DNA from: Arion vulgaris
Taxonomy: Eukaryota; Mollusca; Gastropoda; Stylommatophora; Arionidae
Direction of reading: 5' to 3'
DNA: 64,000 nucleotides
NCBI GenBank assembly: GCA_020796225.1
Contig: CM036753.1
Location: forward strand, 3,906,001-3,970,000
Part shown: positions 22,626 through 33,614 of the stretch, piece after piece
How positions within the stretch are numbered: position 1 is the first letter of the stretch
Layout of the letters: each line of letters begins with the position of its first letter
Translations under genes and position numbers: made by a program
The notes under the pieces: generated by a model
Seen by the model: the letters and a program-made list of their open reading frames with translations, nothing else
The model's database searches: none
What the model was told of the DNA's origin: nothing

Positions 22626-23487
22626 TTTTGTGAAAAGACTCATATCTCCATCAGAGAAGAATCAGATACGGCTTAATATTTGTAAGATAGATTCACGACT
22701 TAGTGAACGATGTTTAATTCTGAATAGTATTCATTCTCCATTCAACCATCTATAAATCTGTATCAGGAATACTTGAATTGAAAAAAAAAATGTAATCTTT
22801 GGTGGAACTACGGTGCAAGTGCTTTGTCGTTTATACATTCGTCAGAAAGTAAAAAAAAAATCATAGCCGGTTGTAACCTCAGGACAAGAAAAAAAGAGAC
22901 GGTGAAGACATGTAATGGAGTGGACACCGCAAGAACAGCTTATGAGCAGATGTAGGAGAACATTTTAAGCAGAGTTGACAGATATGCATAGCACTAGATT
23001 TGAGATAGAAAGAAAGGCACAAAATTGAACTGAGTGAAATTGTTCGTATCTATCTATCTTATGTACTAATGAAAGCGTCGAATACTGATGATGATGTATC
23101 GTTGTAAGCCAGAACATAAAACTTATGAACCTTAAATCACATCACAAAGTCACAAAGAGTGGTTTATTATAAGGTTATTCTAAGACAGAGAGCAAACAAA
23201 GAACAAAGAGACTAATCATACGTGTCTATCTTGAGTTGTGAGATGTCGAAACAATTTAGTTGGTTTCTTTCACATATTTGTCTCAAGTTTCCAGTAACCT
23301 ATTATGTGTACACTCACTTGCCATTTACATTCTCATAGATCACCTCAGTCTCACCACAAACTTGATGAAATGTATCCCAGACCTAACAAGTAGATGGTTT
23401 TCTATACTTGGAATCTGTCGCGGATTCCATAAATATTAAAGCAATTCCAATGGACCACAGACAAGTTACCATTAGTTCAAAACATGA
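22626..23487. other. Mostly featureless; possible LINE tail at 22880-23090
   Basis: 22880-23090 has purine-rich AAGAGACGGTGAAGACATGT, then AGAAAGGCACAAAATTGAAC and ends TGATGATGATG, like the 3' end of LINE-C copies. Translation is too broken to be sure. Confidence 0.35.
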
Positions 23488-24005
23488 AATCAACAGAATC
23501 CTGAGTTACGGCGTGTATTTAGTGGTCTCTCAGTATTCAACAGATGCAATCCTGAGTTACGGCGTGTATTTAGTGGTCTCTCAGTATTCAACAGATGCAA
23601 TCCTGAGTTACGGCGTGTATTTAGTGGTCTCTCAGTATTCAACTAGATACAATCTGAGTTACGGCGTGTATTTAGTGGTCTCTCAGTATTCAACAGATAC
23701 AATCCTGAGTTACGGCGTGTATTTAGTGGTCTCTCAGTATTCAACAGATACAATCCTGAGTTACTGCGTGTATTTAGTGGTCTCTCAGTATTCAACAGAT
23801 ACAATCCTGAGTTACGGCGTGTATTTAGTGGTCTCTCAGTATTCAACAGATACAATCCTGAGTTACGGCGTGTATTTAGTGGTCTCTCAGTATTCAACAG
23901 ATACAATCCTGAGTTACTGCGTGTATTTAGTGGTCTCTCAGTATTCAACAGATACAATCCTGAGTTACGGCGTGTATTTAGTGGTCTCTCAGTATTCAAC
24001 AGACA
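23488..24005. repeat. 51-bp minisatellite, 10 copies
   Basis: The unit includes CAGATACAATCCTGAGTTAC then GGCGTGTATTTAGTGGTCTC and TCAGTATTCAA. Copies vary at GGCG or TGCG and GATGC or GATAC. A 17-residue frame is open on both strands; I regard this as incidental to unit length. Confidence 0.96.
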
Positions 24006-24079
24006 TAACACACTGATTATTATTTCACTTTGAAAGGCAATATAATGATGTTAAACAAACAGAAGGTGGATGTCCAGAC

Positions 24080-24740
24080 ATATAGATAGAGACTAGAGTG
24101 TAACAAGCAAATAGTATAACCTATTAGCTAGCCCCATTGTTAAGACAACCACACATCTCACTGACACTTAAAACAACGGATAATCAACAGCAGTTTCGTG
24201 TAAATTTTGTGTTACCAGACCCAAACATTGAAAATGAGCAAAACACAGTCACAAAAACAAAACTACATGTGAGATGCGATGCATACCAAAAGTTACCAGT
24301 AACACCCGAGCCACCAAAATCAGCATAAGAATGAAAGCTGGGACAGAATATTGCTTGAATTACATTGAAATACAAACAATAAAGTGGTACGGCAACCTAA
24401 CAAAAATGCCGCCAAACTGCACTGTATACCGACTGGCAGAAAAGCCACATGTTCTCTAGATTTACGGTGTTCGTGGCACCGAACCGAACGAAGGGTTACG
24501 ATGTCCATGGCACCGAGCCGAAGAGCGCTTCTGGATCGGAAAGAAAAAAACAACTTCCACAACAGAACACCAGGAAAGAAGTCGAGAGTTAGATCACAAA
24601 CAAGACGGTTAGATGGCATACCAGAATTATGTCACAAAGCAAACATATAACTATTACCCAGGTCACTAGAGCAGCTCAAGACACAAACAGAAAATCAACA
24701 ACTGGGTAACAGTGTGACGACAAAAGAAGAAAAAGATGAG
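24080..24740 (+). pseudogene. LINE-A 3' portion, interrupted by SINE-B
   Basis: Parallels 28715-29245: TAACCTATTAGCTAGCCCCA, TTTTGTGTTACCAGACCCAA, AAACTACATGTGAGATGCGA, ATTGCTTGAATTACATTGAA, then after the insertion GAACACCAGGAAAGAAG, a GATGGCATACCAGAATTATG block, and AGTGTGACGACAAAAGAAG. Translation would be the C-terminal reverse-transcriptase tail, but frames are broken by indels and the insertion at about 24428. Confidence 0.85.
24428..24548 (+). mobile_element. SINE-B fragment nested in LINE-A
   Basis: TGGCAGAAAAGCCACATGTT through TTACGGTGTTCGTGGCACCG to GCTTCTGGATCGGAAAGAAA matches the minus-strand SINE-B at 43218-43435, but starts after the B box. It separates CTGTATACCGA (left) from ACTTCCACAACAGAACACC (right), which are contiguous in the uninterrupted LINE-A at about 29055-29080. 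Confidence 0.8.
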
Positions 24741-24761
24741 TATGACTATAACTTAGTAAAT

Positions 24762-24905
24762 ATAATATGATGAATATCAAATTAAAAGTTCATATAATAT
24801 TGATGAATATCATAGTTCATATAATATATAATATCATAGTTCATATAATATGTAATATCATAGTTCATATAATATGATGAATATCATAGTTCATATAATG
24901 TTATG
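24762..24905. repeat. Short AT-rich repeat, about 5 copies
   Basis: Ragged copies of ATATCATAGTTCATATAATA with TGATGA or TGTA spacers. Confidence 0.85.
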
Positions 24906-24959
24906 TGAGGATACTTCGTATAATATATATTTCTATCAACTTCTGGTTTGTTTGTATTC

Positions 24960-25083
24960 TAGCAATTTTGTATTGCAGTGTTGTTACATATACAATTTTG
25001 TATTGCAGTGTTGTTACATATACAATTTTGTATTGCAGTGTTGCTACATATACAATTTTGTATTGCAGTGTTGTTACATATAC
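24960..25083. repeat. 30-bp minisatellite, 4 copies
   Basis: Unit AATTTTGTATTGCAGTGTTG plus TTACATATAC; only one substitution (GCTAC). Confidence 0.95.
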
Positions 25084-25184
25084 CCGCTTAAATTCAGTGC
25101 GTAATCACGTCTTCCTACACAAGATCACGTTCTGTGCACTAGTCATTGTAATTATATACACATTTTATATATCACAAGGACAAT

Positions 25185-25578
25185 GTGTTTAAAGACAATG
25201 TTTACAAGGACAATGTGTTTACAGGACAATGGTTTCAAGGACAATGTGTTTACAAGGACAATGTGTTTACAAGGACAATGTGTTTACAAGGACAATGTGT
25301 TTACAAGGACAATGTGTTTAGAAGGACAATGTGTTTACAAGGACAATGTGTTTACAAGGACAATGTGTTTACAAGGACAATGGTTTACAGGACAATTGTT
25401 TACAAGGACAATGTGTTTAAGGACAACGTTACAGGACAATGTGTTTACAAGGACAATGTGTTTACAAGGACAATGTGTTTACAAGGACAATGTGTTTACA
25501 AGGACAATGTGTTTACAAGGACAATGTACAGAAATTGTTTACAGGGACAATGTGTTTACAAGGACAATGTGTCAAATG
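25185..25578. repeat. 17-bp minisatellite, about 22 copies
   Basis: Unit AAGGACAATGTGTTTAC, with damaged copies clustered at 25380-25440 and 25525-25540. Confidence 0.96.
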
Positions 25579-25846
25579 TAGTTAGTTAAACAACATTGTG
25601 TGTTTTGTCCTCTCTACAGACAACGCTACTACATATGTCAAACAATCACTAAACTAACTAAAATATAACATATTCCATATGATTTTCAATGATATTATAA
25701 ATATCACTTTCAAACATTCATGAACTTGTTTATATTCTTTTATTGTTACACTGCTACCGTGTAGTTTTGTTGTCTTCTGTGTTTTGCTTTCGCATCTCAG
25801 GTGCCTTTAGTGTGGATTCCATCCTCTTTTAGTATAACACAGGCAC

Positions 25847-25879
<33 letters not shown>

Positions 25880-26029
25880 CTACATCTTTACATTTGTCTC
25901 TCTCTTTCTCCTTTAGTTCTGATACTCTGCTGTAGAATGTTCTGATATATACACATTGTGGTCTGCCTCTCTTTCTCCCACAGCCCTGACACTCTCCTGT
26001 AGAATGTTCAGATATATATATATATTTTG
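25579..26029. repeat. TA run and an 80-bp duplication
   Basis: A TA-rich stretch (about 25843-25877) is followed by two copies of a unit with CTCTCTTTCTCC, CTGACACTCTCCTGTAGAAT (or GATACTCTGCTG...) and GTTCAGATATATA. Confidence 0.7.
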
Positions 26030-26192
26030 ACTGAAATCGGATGCACATGTCCTAAACGAGTACAAGTCTATGCGTTTAGGACCTACCAAACCAATGTGCA
26101 ACGTATACACGTTCTTGGCAATGATCAAAAATATCACAAAGAGTGATTAAAATTGGTTGTAAAGAACGAAGGCAAAGAAGAAGAAGATATAT
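26030..26192 (+). mobile_element. SINE-D 3' part
   Basis: CTGAAATCGGATGCACATGT, CTATGCGTTTAGGACC, CAATGTGCAACGTATACACG, then TTAAAATTGGTTGTAAAGAA and a AAAGAAGAAGAAG tail. It matches 38315-38475 closely; the tRNA-like head is missing. TA repeats follow the tail. Confidence 0.8.
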
Positions 26193-26878
26193 ATATATTG
26201 CAGTCTGGCTGCATTTTTTACTGGAATATCAAGTTCCAACCTTCTGTCTGATGCCTGGTATGTGTGACTGTCTCTTTTTGTGTTGTAAGTGGCATTTCGA
26301 AGATATATAATTTCACATGTGCTCATTGTCTGCGCATGTACTTTATTCATTGTCCATGTTTGACACTACTCTCATATTCATCATTGAGGAGCTAGATTTT
26401 TCTGATAACATCGTATCTCTGACTCTCTCAAATATTCAGAAAAAGACTTGCCGACTTAACCAGTACATCCAGGTAGTTGGCTGAAATTAAATCAGACGAA
26501 AAACAAAAATAATGACTTTGTACATGGCCACCACTGCACCAGTCCCTCCTTTCAAATACAGCTACTTTCACATACATTAGAAGTGTTATCAGCCACGAAG
26601 GAGGAGCTCGGGCATTAAAAGCAGACTGTGTAAGGTACAAATACATTCACGACTCTTCAGACGTTCTGGAAATTATTTAAATACAGCAATATAACCAAGA
26701 TTAATATATACTGAATACAAACAGGACACAGGGCATTTAATCTGCACACGATCCTCTGCATGATGTCCTTTACGAACGCTACTATATTTGAAAATCACAA
26801 AAATGGATTAAAGTTGGAGAGAAATAGCTCAAAAAAAGAAAGGACACGCCAGGGAAACTGTGAAAGGAGCTTTAGAGG
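26193..26878. other. No recognisable feature
   Basis: No array or credible coding frame noticed. Confidence 0.45.
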
Positions 26879-26879
26879 C

Positions 26880-26992
26880 GAAATATTTGAAACTCGATTT
26901 GACAGAAGGGATTGAACGAATTGCCTAGGATAGAGTGATATGGAGACATTATTTGCATACGCTATGTAACGTATAAGGGTACAAGAGAGATA
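26880..26992 (+). pseudogene. LINE-E C-terminal scrap
   Basis: Same tail as 19345-19437 (GAATTGCCTAGGATAGAGTG, ATGTAACGTATAAGGGTACA). Too short to place in a clade. Confidence 0.5.
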
Positions 26993-27504
26993 TCATATTT
27001 GAGAGAACATTTGTCTGCTGCAAGTGAAGAACAATTCTGTTTTGATATACTCTTTGAGTGGTTAAACGATGTTTGATGTTTTTGTTGCACCTTTGGTTTG
27101 AACCATTGTATGGCTAAATTACGTATTTATTGTGACATTGTGCGGTTAAATTGTGCTTTTATTATGCCATTATGTGGCAACACATTGTTACTGTTTTGTC
27201 GGTATGTAGTTAAATAATGTTTATGTTGTAGGTAACACAGATGTCCTGTTATGAGAATTGAAATTGCCGTTCCATTATTTCATCACCATTGTAACTTTTC
27301 ATATATACCACCCATATCTGTAAATCATGAATTTCTCTTGTAGTCTGGATTCAAATATAGAGGTAGAGACAATGTAATTCGAGTTGATAATTGACACTTC
27401 ATACAGTGTCATTTAGTAAGAAACATACACTTCTTCAGTAACAAGTAATTATCTTAGGCTTTATTTGATTCTACTTCACAATGTAGGAGTCCCAAGGCAT
27501 AGAA
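26993..27504. other. No recognisable feature
   Basis: AT-rich spacer; loosely repeated words around TATGTGG and TTAAAT between 27110 and 27220 suggest an old decayed repeat. Confidence 0.4.
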
Positions 27505-27722
27505 CTGACTTCATTGCACCGGGTTTCCCCATATGGCTCAGTCCCTGTCGGCAGAGATGACATGTTATCTGTCAAGAGCATTGCACAAAGCACGAACTAC
27601 GTAGCTCGGCAACAATCCTAATTACATCATGAAAAAATTGCACATGTCTTTCGGTCCGGATTGGAACCCACAATCTTCAGTGCGACAGGCAAACGACGTA
27701 ACCACTTCGCCATTGAGCCCCC
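27505..27722 (-). mobile_element. SINE-A, most complete copy
   Basis: The minus strand has A box TGGCGAAGTGG (27702-27712), B box GGTTCCAATCC (27658-27668), body with GATTGTTGCCGAGCTACGTA, and 3' part GACAGGGACTGAGCCATATG then GGGAAACCCGGTGCAATGAA. This defines the family consensus used for the other copies. Confidence 0.8.
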
Positions 27723-27779
27723 TCCCATCCATATAGGAGTATACAATTTTAATCTTTAAGAATGCATTCTTATTTTCAC

Positions 27780-27846
27780 GTATAGACGTGTTCACACGAA
27801 CACACACAAACACACACACATATATACATGCACATATTAACACATA
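27780..27846. repeat. CA-rich simple sequence
   Basis: Runs of ACACACAAACACACACACAT. Confidence 0.85.
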
Positions 27847-28123
27847 CAGACTGCTCTTCTCATAGATCTCTCACCAACTAGAGTAGACTTGATCTTTCTA
27901 CGGTTTGTGTAAGTTAGAAAACAAGAAAACCGTTGCAAACTAGAGACAAAAGTTCATATACATTCATAAACAGACATTTAATCAAAGTTCAGATCGAGTA
28001 TGTTGATGAAGTACTGTACTTTAATGTAGAATGTCACGTTACATCAACATTAAAGAGTTAACAAAATATTGCTAGAAATTTGTGCAAGAACCGCTCAAAA
28101 TATGTGTTGACTATATCAGTGGG

Positions 28124-28289
28124 TTTCAAACTTTTGTCCATGACATAAAATAAATAACTTATGGACTAAAAATAGTCGATGTTCATACAAGAAACACTAT
28201 TGTAGATATACACAATACTGCCGGAGAATGAAAGGTATCACGAGAATAACTTACGCTGGTGGTTCTCATTTACCTAAATATGTTTTATA
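28124..28289. mobile_element. Possible hAT-like end beside LINE-A
   Basis: CAGTGGGTTTCAAACTTTTG is a hAT-like 5' terminus and GGTGGTTCTCATTTACC near 28258 a possible partner, but the inside is short and no target duplication is clear. Confidence 0.3.
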
Positions 28290-29262
28290 ATACTATTTAA
28301 TGACTCAGATAGCCAGAGTACAGTAAGAACAACAGAAGGAATGGCCGACTGGTTCTCCATTACATCAGGTGTTAGACAAGGTTGTGTCCTCTCACCACTA
28401 CTCTTTATTGCATATATGGATAAAATAACTCAAGAGTCAAATTCAAATAATGATGAAATAAATGAACTGCTGTTTGCAGATGATCAGTGCCTGATACATC
28501 AAAATGAACAAGATCTACAACATCATATTGACACCTTGAACAAAAATTGTCTAAAACATGACATGAAAATCAACAACACTAAAACAGAAATAATGAATAT
28601 GGGAAGAAAACATAATAATCTAGACATCCATGTCAATGGCACTAAAATAAACCAAGTGAAAGAATTCAAATACTTAGGAAGCATATTCACAGAAGACGGA
28701 AAACTGGATAGAGAGAGGCTAGAGTTCAAAAAGCAAATGCTGTAACCTACCAGCTAGCCCCACTGTTAAGGCACCCAAAAATTTCACAGGCAGCTAAGCA
28801 ACAGATGATCAACAGCATTTTTATACCTACTTTGTGTTACCAGAGCCAAATATGGACATTGAGCAAAGCGCAGTCACAAAAATAACTACATGTGAAATGC
28901 GTTGCCTGCGAAAAGTTACCAACAACACAAGAAAAGACAGAATCACCAACATCAGCATAAGAAAGATAGTTGGCACAAAACCGTGCTTGAATTACATCGA
29001 TAAACAAAGAATGAAGTGGTTTGGCCACTTAATAAGAATGCATCCACACTCCACAGTATACAGAGTCTTCTACAACAGAACATCGGGAAAGAAGGCAAGA
29101 GGAAGACCACGGAAAAGATGGTTAGATGGCGTAGCAGAATCCTGTGAAACAGCAAAGATAACAATCACACAAGCCACCAGAACAGCGCAAGACAAAAACA
29201 GAAAACCACGACACTGGGCAACAACCCGGTAGCAGTGTGACGACAAAAGAAGAAGAAGAAGA
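28290..29262 (+). pseudogene. LINE-A: 3' half of reverse transcriptase with C-terminal tail
   Basis: Best LINE copy. It encodes the second half of a non-LTR reverse transcriptase and the region after it. The first open frame (28341-28745) has SGVRQGCVLSPLLF (residues about 9-22), catalytic FADD (45-48) and KYLGSIF (about 110-116). A middle frame (28730-28882) reads through KANAVTYQLAPLLRHP and LCYQSQIWTL. The third frame (28834-29232) has CLRKVTNNTRK, MKWFGHLIRM and ARGRPRKRW. The two frame changes fall in A5 runs near 28728 and 28883. It ends with AGTGTGACGACAAAAGAAGA and GAA repeats. The N-terminal endonuclease and start of the RT are absent, so it is 5'-truncated as most LINE copies are. 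Clade unresolved (RTE/Jockey-like). Confidence 0.9.
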
Positions 29263-29324
29263 ATGACTAGGGTCAGGAACACATAATGACGATGTGGAAG
29301 GCAAACACTACAGATGACACAATC

Positions 29325-29515
29325 GAGTGTTACTAGACATAAACTTGAGTGTAACCCGCATGGAAAACGGAAAAGTGGACGTCGTAAACAGACCTGGAGA
29401 AAGAGTTTTCTCGAGGAAATTAAGTATGCTGGATTATCCTACGAAGCCATAACGAAAACGCATAAAGACAGGGACATTGAACTAAAACTATTGATAACTT
29501 ATGTTGGACAAAACG
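29325..29515 (+). pseudogene. LINE tail of the GKRKxGR type
   Basis: Translation from 29314 contains CNPHGKRKSGRRKQTWRKSF, then EEIKYAGLSYEAI and KDRD, the usual order at the C-terminus of several LINE families (basic GKRK block, W-R, long helix, DR). The stop-free frame runs into the 27-bp array, so the true end is lost. Confidence 0.7.
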
Positions 29516-29534
29516 TGAAGTGGAATACACAATA

Positions 29535-31340
29535 TGGTCTTCAACAATGTGTCTAATAAGATTTTCTTCAACAATGTGTCTAATAAGATTTTCTTCAACA
29601 ATGTGTCTAATAAGATTTTCTTCAACACTGTGTCTAATAAAATCTTCAACACTGTGTCTAATAAAATCTTCAACAATGTGTCTAATAAGATTTTCTTCAA
29701 CAATGTGTCTAATAAGATTTTCTTCAACAATGTGTCTAATAAGATTTTCTTCAACAATGTGTCTAATAAGATTTTCTTCAACACTGTGTCTAATAAAATC
29801 TTCAACACTGTGTCTAATAAAATCTTCAACAATGTGTCTAATAAGATTTTCTTCAACAATGTGTCTAATAAGATTTTCTTCAACAATGTGTCTAATAAGA
29901 TTTTCTTCAACAATGTGTCTAATAAGATTTTCTTCAACAATGTGTCTAATAAGATTTTCTTCAACAATGTGTCTAATAAGATTTTCTTCAACAATGTGTC
30001 TAATAAGATTTTCTTCAACACTGTGTCTAATAAAATCTTCAACACTGTGTCTAATAAAATCTTCAACAATGTGTCTAATAAGATTTTCTTCAACAATGTG
30101 TCTAATAAGATTTTCTTCAACAATGTGTCTAATAAGATTTTCTTCAACAATGTGTCTAATAAGATTTTCTTCAACAATGTGTCTAATAAGATTTTCTTCA
30201 ACAATGTGTCTAATAAGATTTTCTTCAACAATGTGTCTAATAAGATTTTCTTCAACAATGTGTCTAATAAGATTTTCTTCAACACTGTGTCTAATAAAAT
30301 CTTCAACACTGTGTCTAATAAAATCTTCAACAATGTGTCTAATAAGATTTTCTTCAACAATGTGTCTAATAAGATTTTCTTCAACAATGTGTCTAATAAG
30401 ATTTTCTTCAACAATGTGTCTAATAAGATTTTCTTCAACAATGTGTCTAATAAGATTTTCTTCAACAATGTGTCTAATAAGATTTTCTTCAACAATGTGT
30501 CTAATAAGATTTTCTTCAACAATGTGTCTAATAAGATTTTCTTCAACAATGTGTCTAATAAAATCTTCAACAATGTGTCTAATAAGATCTTCTTCAACAA
30601 TGTGTCTAATAAGATCTTCTTCAACAATGTGTCTAATAAGATTTTCTTCAACAATGTGTCTAATAAAATCTTCAACAATGTGTCTAATAAGATCTTCTTC
30701 AACAATGTGTCTAATAAGATCTTCTTCAACAATGTGTCTAATAAGATCTTCTTCAACAATGTGTCTAATAAAATCTTCAACAATGTGTCTAATAAGATTT
30801 TCTTCAACAATGTGTCTAATAAGATCTTCTTCAACAATGTGTCTAATAAGATTTTCTTCAACAATGTGTCTAATAAGATCTTCTTCAACAATGTGTCTAA
30901 TAAGAGCTTCTTCAACAATGTGTCTAATAAGAGCTTCTTCAACAATGTGTCTAATAAGATCTTCTTCAACAATGTGTCTAATAAGATCTTCTTCAACAAT
31001 GTGTCTAATAAGATTTTCTTCAACACTGTGTCTAATAAAATCTTCAACAATGTGTCTAATAAGATTTTCTTCAACAATGTGTCTAATAAGATCTTCTTCA
31101 ACAATGTGTCTAATAAGATCTTCTTCAACAATGTGTCTAATAAGATCTTCTTCAACAATGTGTCTAATAACATCTTCAACAATGTGTCTAATAAGATTTT
31201 CTTCAACAATGTGTCTAATAAGATCTTCTTCAACAATGAGTCTAATAAGATTTTCTTCAACAATGCGTCTAATAAGATTTTCTTCAACAATGTGTCTAAT
31301 AAGATCTTCTTCAACAATGTGTCTAATAAGATTTTCTTAT
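29535..31340. repeat. 27/24-bp array with higher-order structure, about 68 units
   Basis: Main unit AACAATGTGTCTAATAAGAT plus TTTCTTC (27 bp) and variant AACACTGTGTCTAATAAAAT plus CTTC (24 bp). In the left half pairs of the 24-bp variant recur at about 29624, 29785, 30018 and 30283, separated by 4, 7 and 8 main units. In the right half the AGATCTTCTTC form dominates. Three frames (two plus, one minus) stay open for more than 600 codons; I treat that as a property of the unit. Confidence 0.97.
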
Positions 31341-31600
31341 TCGAACTCTCCATATCAACCAATTGTTAACCGCTCTTTGTGATTTGTATGCGATCTGAGC
31401 ATAGGAGCGAGTGTACATTGTGCCAGTTATGCGCCTAAAGTAGGCCAGCACATCCGAGTTCTGCGATGCTTTTTATTTACTAGGATAGCTTTCCTTAGAT
31501 CCTACATCAGTCGCCTCTTACGACATGCCTTGTAGGTCGCGGTGGTAGTATTATTTGCTTCCCGTGCGGGCTCCGGCACCACCGGGGGTAATAAGATCTA
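31341..31600 (-). mobile_element. SINE-C copy
   Basis: The minus strand reads CCCCCGGTGGTGCCGGAGCC, then ACCGCGACCTACAAGGCATG and TCGTAAGAGGCGACTGATGT, later CACAAAGAGCGGTTAACAAT and TGGAGAGTTCGAA, ending against the 27-bp array. The tail is replaced by array sequence. Confidence 0.8.
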
Positions 31601-32092
31601 AAATACAGTATGTGTTCAACTATACACTCTCTCAACCCTTACATATATATGTCCCATTGTGCAAGTCTAGATTATGTTGCTTAACTGTTTCTTTATCTGC
31701 ATTTCTAGTCTATACAACAATGTTGATTATATGCGCAGCTTGATGATTCCCATGCGTTATCAAGCCTGGATATGTGGTTTAATTAGTTTATGGTGTACCA
31801 TGAAATGGAATATTTCAAGCTTAGGTACATATATGATTTATTTACTCTCAGTCCACTGTGACAGGTTTCGATTAGACTAGTGTCAATAAGATGTTCTACA
31901 TTTTTGTACGCAAGGAACTATCGAATGTGCACACACAACAAAGTACGGCATCATAACGACTCCTCATCTTAAAGAAAACATAATGCCGGTGTCTTTAGTC
32001 AACATTTGTCTAATTATGTGATTATTAATTGACTAATAGACAACATTTCTTGTGACATAAAGCCGTACGTTTGTTTAATGGTGTAGCGGGTG
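31601..32092. other. No recognisable feature
   Basis: Spacer between SINE-C and the 48-bp array; short frames only. Confidence 0.45.
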
Positions 32093-32094
32093 CT

Positions 32095-32870
32095 ACTGGT
32101 TCAGCGTTGTTTAAGCAGAACATGTTAAATAAATGTCACACAAGTAGATCAGCGTTGTTTAAGCAGAACATGTTAAATAAATGTCACACAAGTAGATCAG
32201 CGTTGTTTAAGCAGAACATGTTAAATAAATGTCACAGAAGTAGATCAGCGTTGTTTAAGCAGAACATGTTAAATAAATGTCACAGAAGTAGATCAGCGTT
32301 GTTTAAGCAGAACATGTGAAATAAATGTCACAGAAGTAGATCAGCGTTGTTTAAACAGAACATGTTAAATAAATGTCACAGAAGTAGATCAGCGTTGTTT
32401 AAGCAGAACATGTGAAATAAATGTCACAGAAGTAGATCAGCGTTGTTTAAGCAGAACATGTGAAATAAATGTCACAGAAGTAGATCAGCGTTGTTTAAGC
32501 AGAACATGTGAAATAAATGTCACAGAAGTAGATCAGCGTTGTTTAAGCAGAACATGTGAAATAAATGTCACAGAAGTAGATCAGCGTTGTTTAAGCAGAA
32601 CATGTGAAATAAATGTCACAGAAGTAGATCAGCGTTGTTTAAGCAGAACATGTGAAATAAATGTCACAGAAGTAGATCAGCGTTGTTTAAGCAGAACATG
32701 TGAAATAAATGTCACAGAAGTAGATCAGCGTTGTTTAAGCAGAACATGTTAAATAAATGTCACAGAAGTAGATCAGCAACTTTATTTGTCTACTGGTTCA
32801 GCGTTGTTTAAGCAGAACATGTTAAATAAATGTCACAGAAGTAGATCAGCAACTTTATTTGTTATTTCAA
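32095..32870. repeat. 48-bp minisatellite, about 15 copies
   Basis: Unit TCAGCGTTGTTTAAGCAGAA, CATGTTAAATAAATGTCACA, GAAGTAGA. Almost the only variation is ATGTTAAAT versus ATGTGAAAT, which closes the frame in the middle copies, and CACAAG or CAGAAG. A duplicated end piece (GATCAGCAACTTTATTTG) surrounds the last copy. Confidence 0.97.
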
Positions 32871-32935
32871 AATAAATATATTCTTCTAATAAAATGTATA
32901 TTTTAATTGCCATTTTCATTGTCAGTTAAAATCAG

Positions 32936-33515
32936 AATGAGAGTTATACAGTGCTACATAGAACCAATACTGACATACGGATGAGAGTTATACAGTGCTA
33001 CATAGAACCAATACTGACATACGGATGAGAGTTATACATTGCTACATAGAACCAATACTGACATACGGATGCGAGTTATACATTGCTACATAGAACCAAT
33101 ACTCACATACGGATGCGAGTCATGGACAATGAATAAACAGATCGAAAAATCTCTGAGGGCCACAGAGATGTGGGTTTACAAAAGAATGATGAGAACACAT
33201 GGACTGCTAAAATTACTAATGTTGAGATGTTGAATGAGGTCGAGACACAAAGTAAGCTTATCATCAATATAAGAAAGAGGCAGTCATCATTTTTCGGACA
33301 TGTGATGAGGTGGGAGATTTAGAACACATTGTAACAACTGGTAAAATCGAGGGGAGACGAAACAGAGGAAGACAGAGAACATTTTGGATAGTCTGACTTC
33401 ATGACACGGAAGAGCGTCAACATCTGAGATGATAGCAAACACCAGAGACAGAGATTTGTGGAAATCATGATCGAGTACGCCAGCCTGAACGGCACCTGAT
33501 AATGATGATGATTAT
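32936..33515 (+). pseudogene. LINE-C 3' end with internal 44-bp multiplication
   Basis: From 33039 the translation reads HCYIEPILTYGCESWTMNKQ, then SLRATEMWVYKRMMR, the C-terminal block of a LINE protein. Later pieces (IIINIRKRQSSFFGHVMR-like near 33265-33310 and GRRNRGRQR near 33352) are out of frame. It ends GGCACCTGATAATGATGATG, as does 35720-35735. The first part (32941-33117) is four tandem 44-bp copies of the CYIEPILTYG-coding segment, which break the frame. Confidence 0.8.
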
Positions 33516-33614
33516 ACTTGCAAAATATAAAAACAAATGTCGGTTACTAATTTTATGACGTATTTATATTACTAAAATTAGGTTTATAATTGATCTTACT
33601 GAATCAAATTGTAA

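Noticed and set aside
23408..24016. 202-codon repetitive frame as a gene
   Set aside because: The 51-bp unit is open on both strands; the start lies in unremarkable sequence and the frame ends right after the array.
27658..27712. True tRNA gene from A and B boxes
   Set aside because: The same head and body recur at several sites with the same non-tRNA 3' part; a SINE.
29488..31382. Three overlapping open frames of 611-624 codons as a repetitive protein gene
   Set aside because: Open on both strands and in two plus frames at once, produced by 27/24-bp units without stops; no start context, signal or unique domain.
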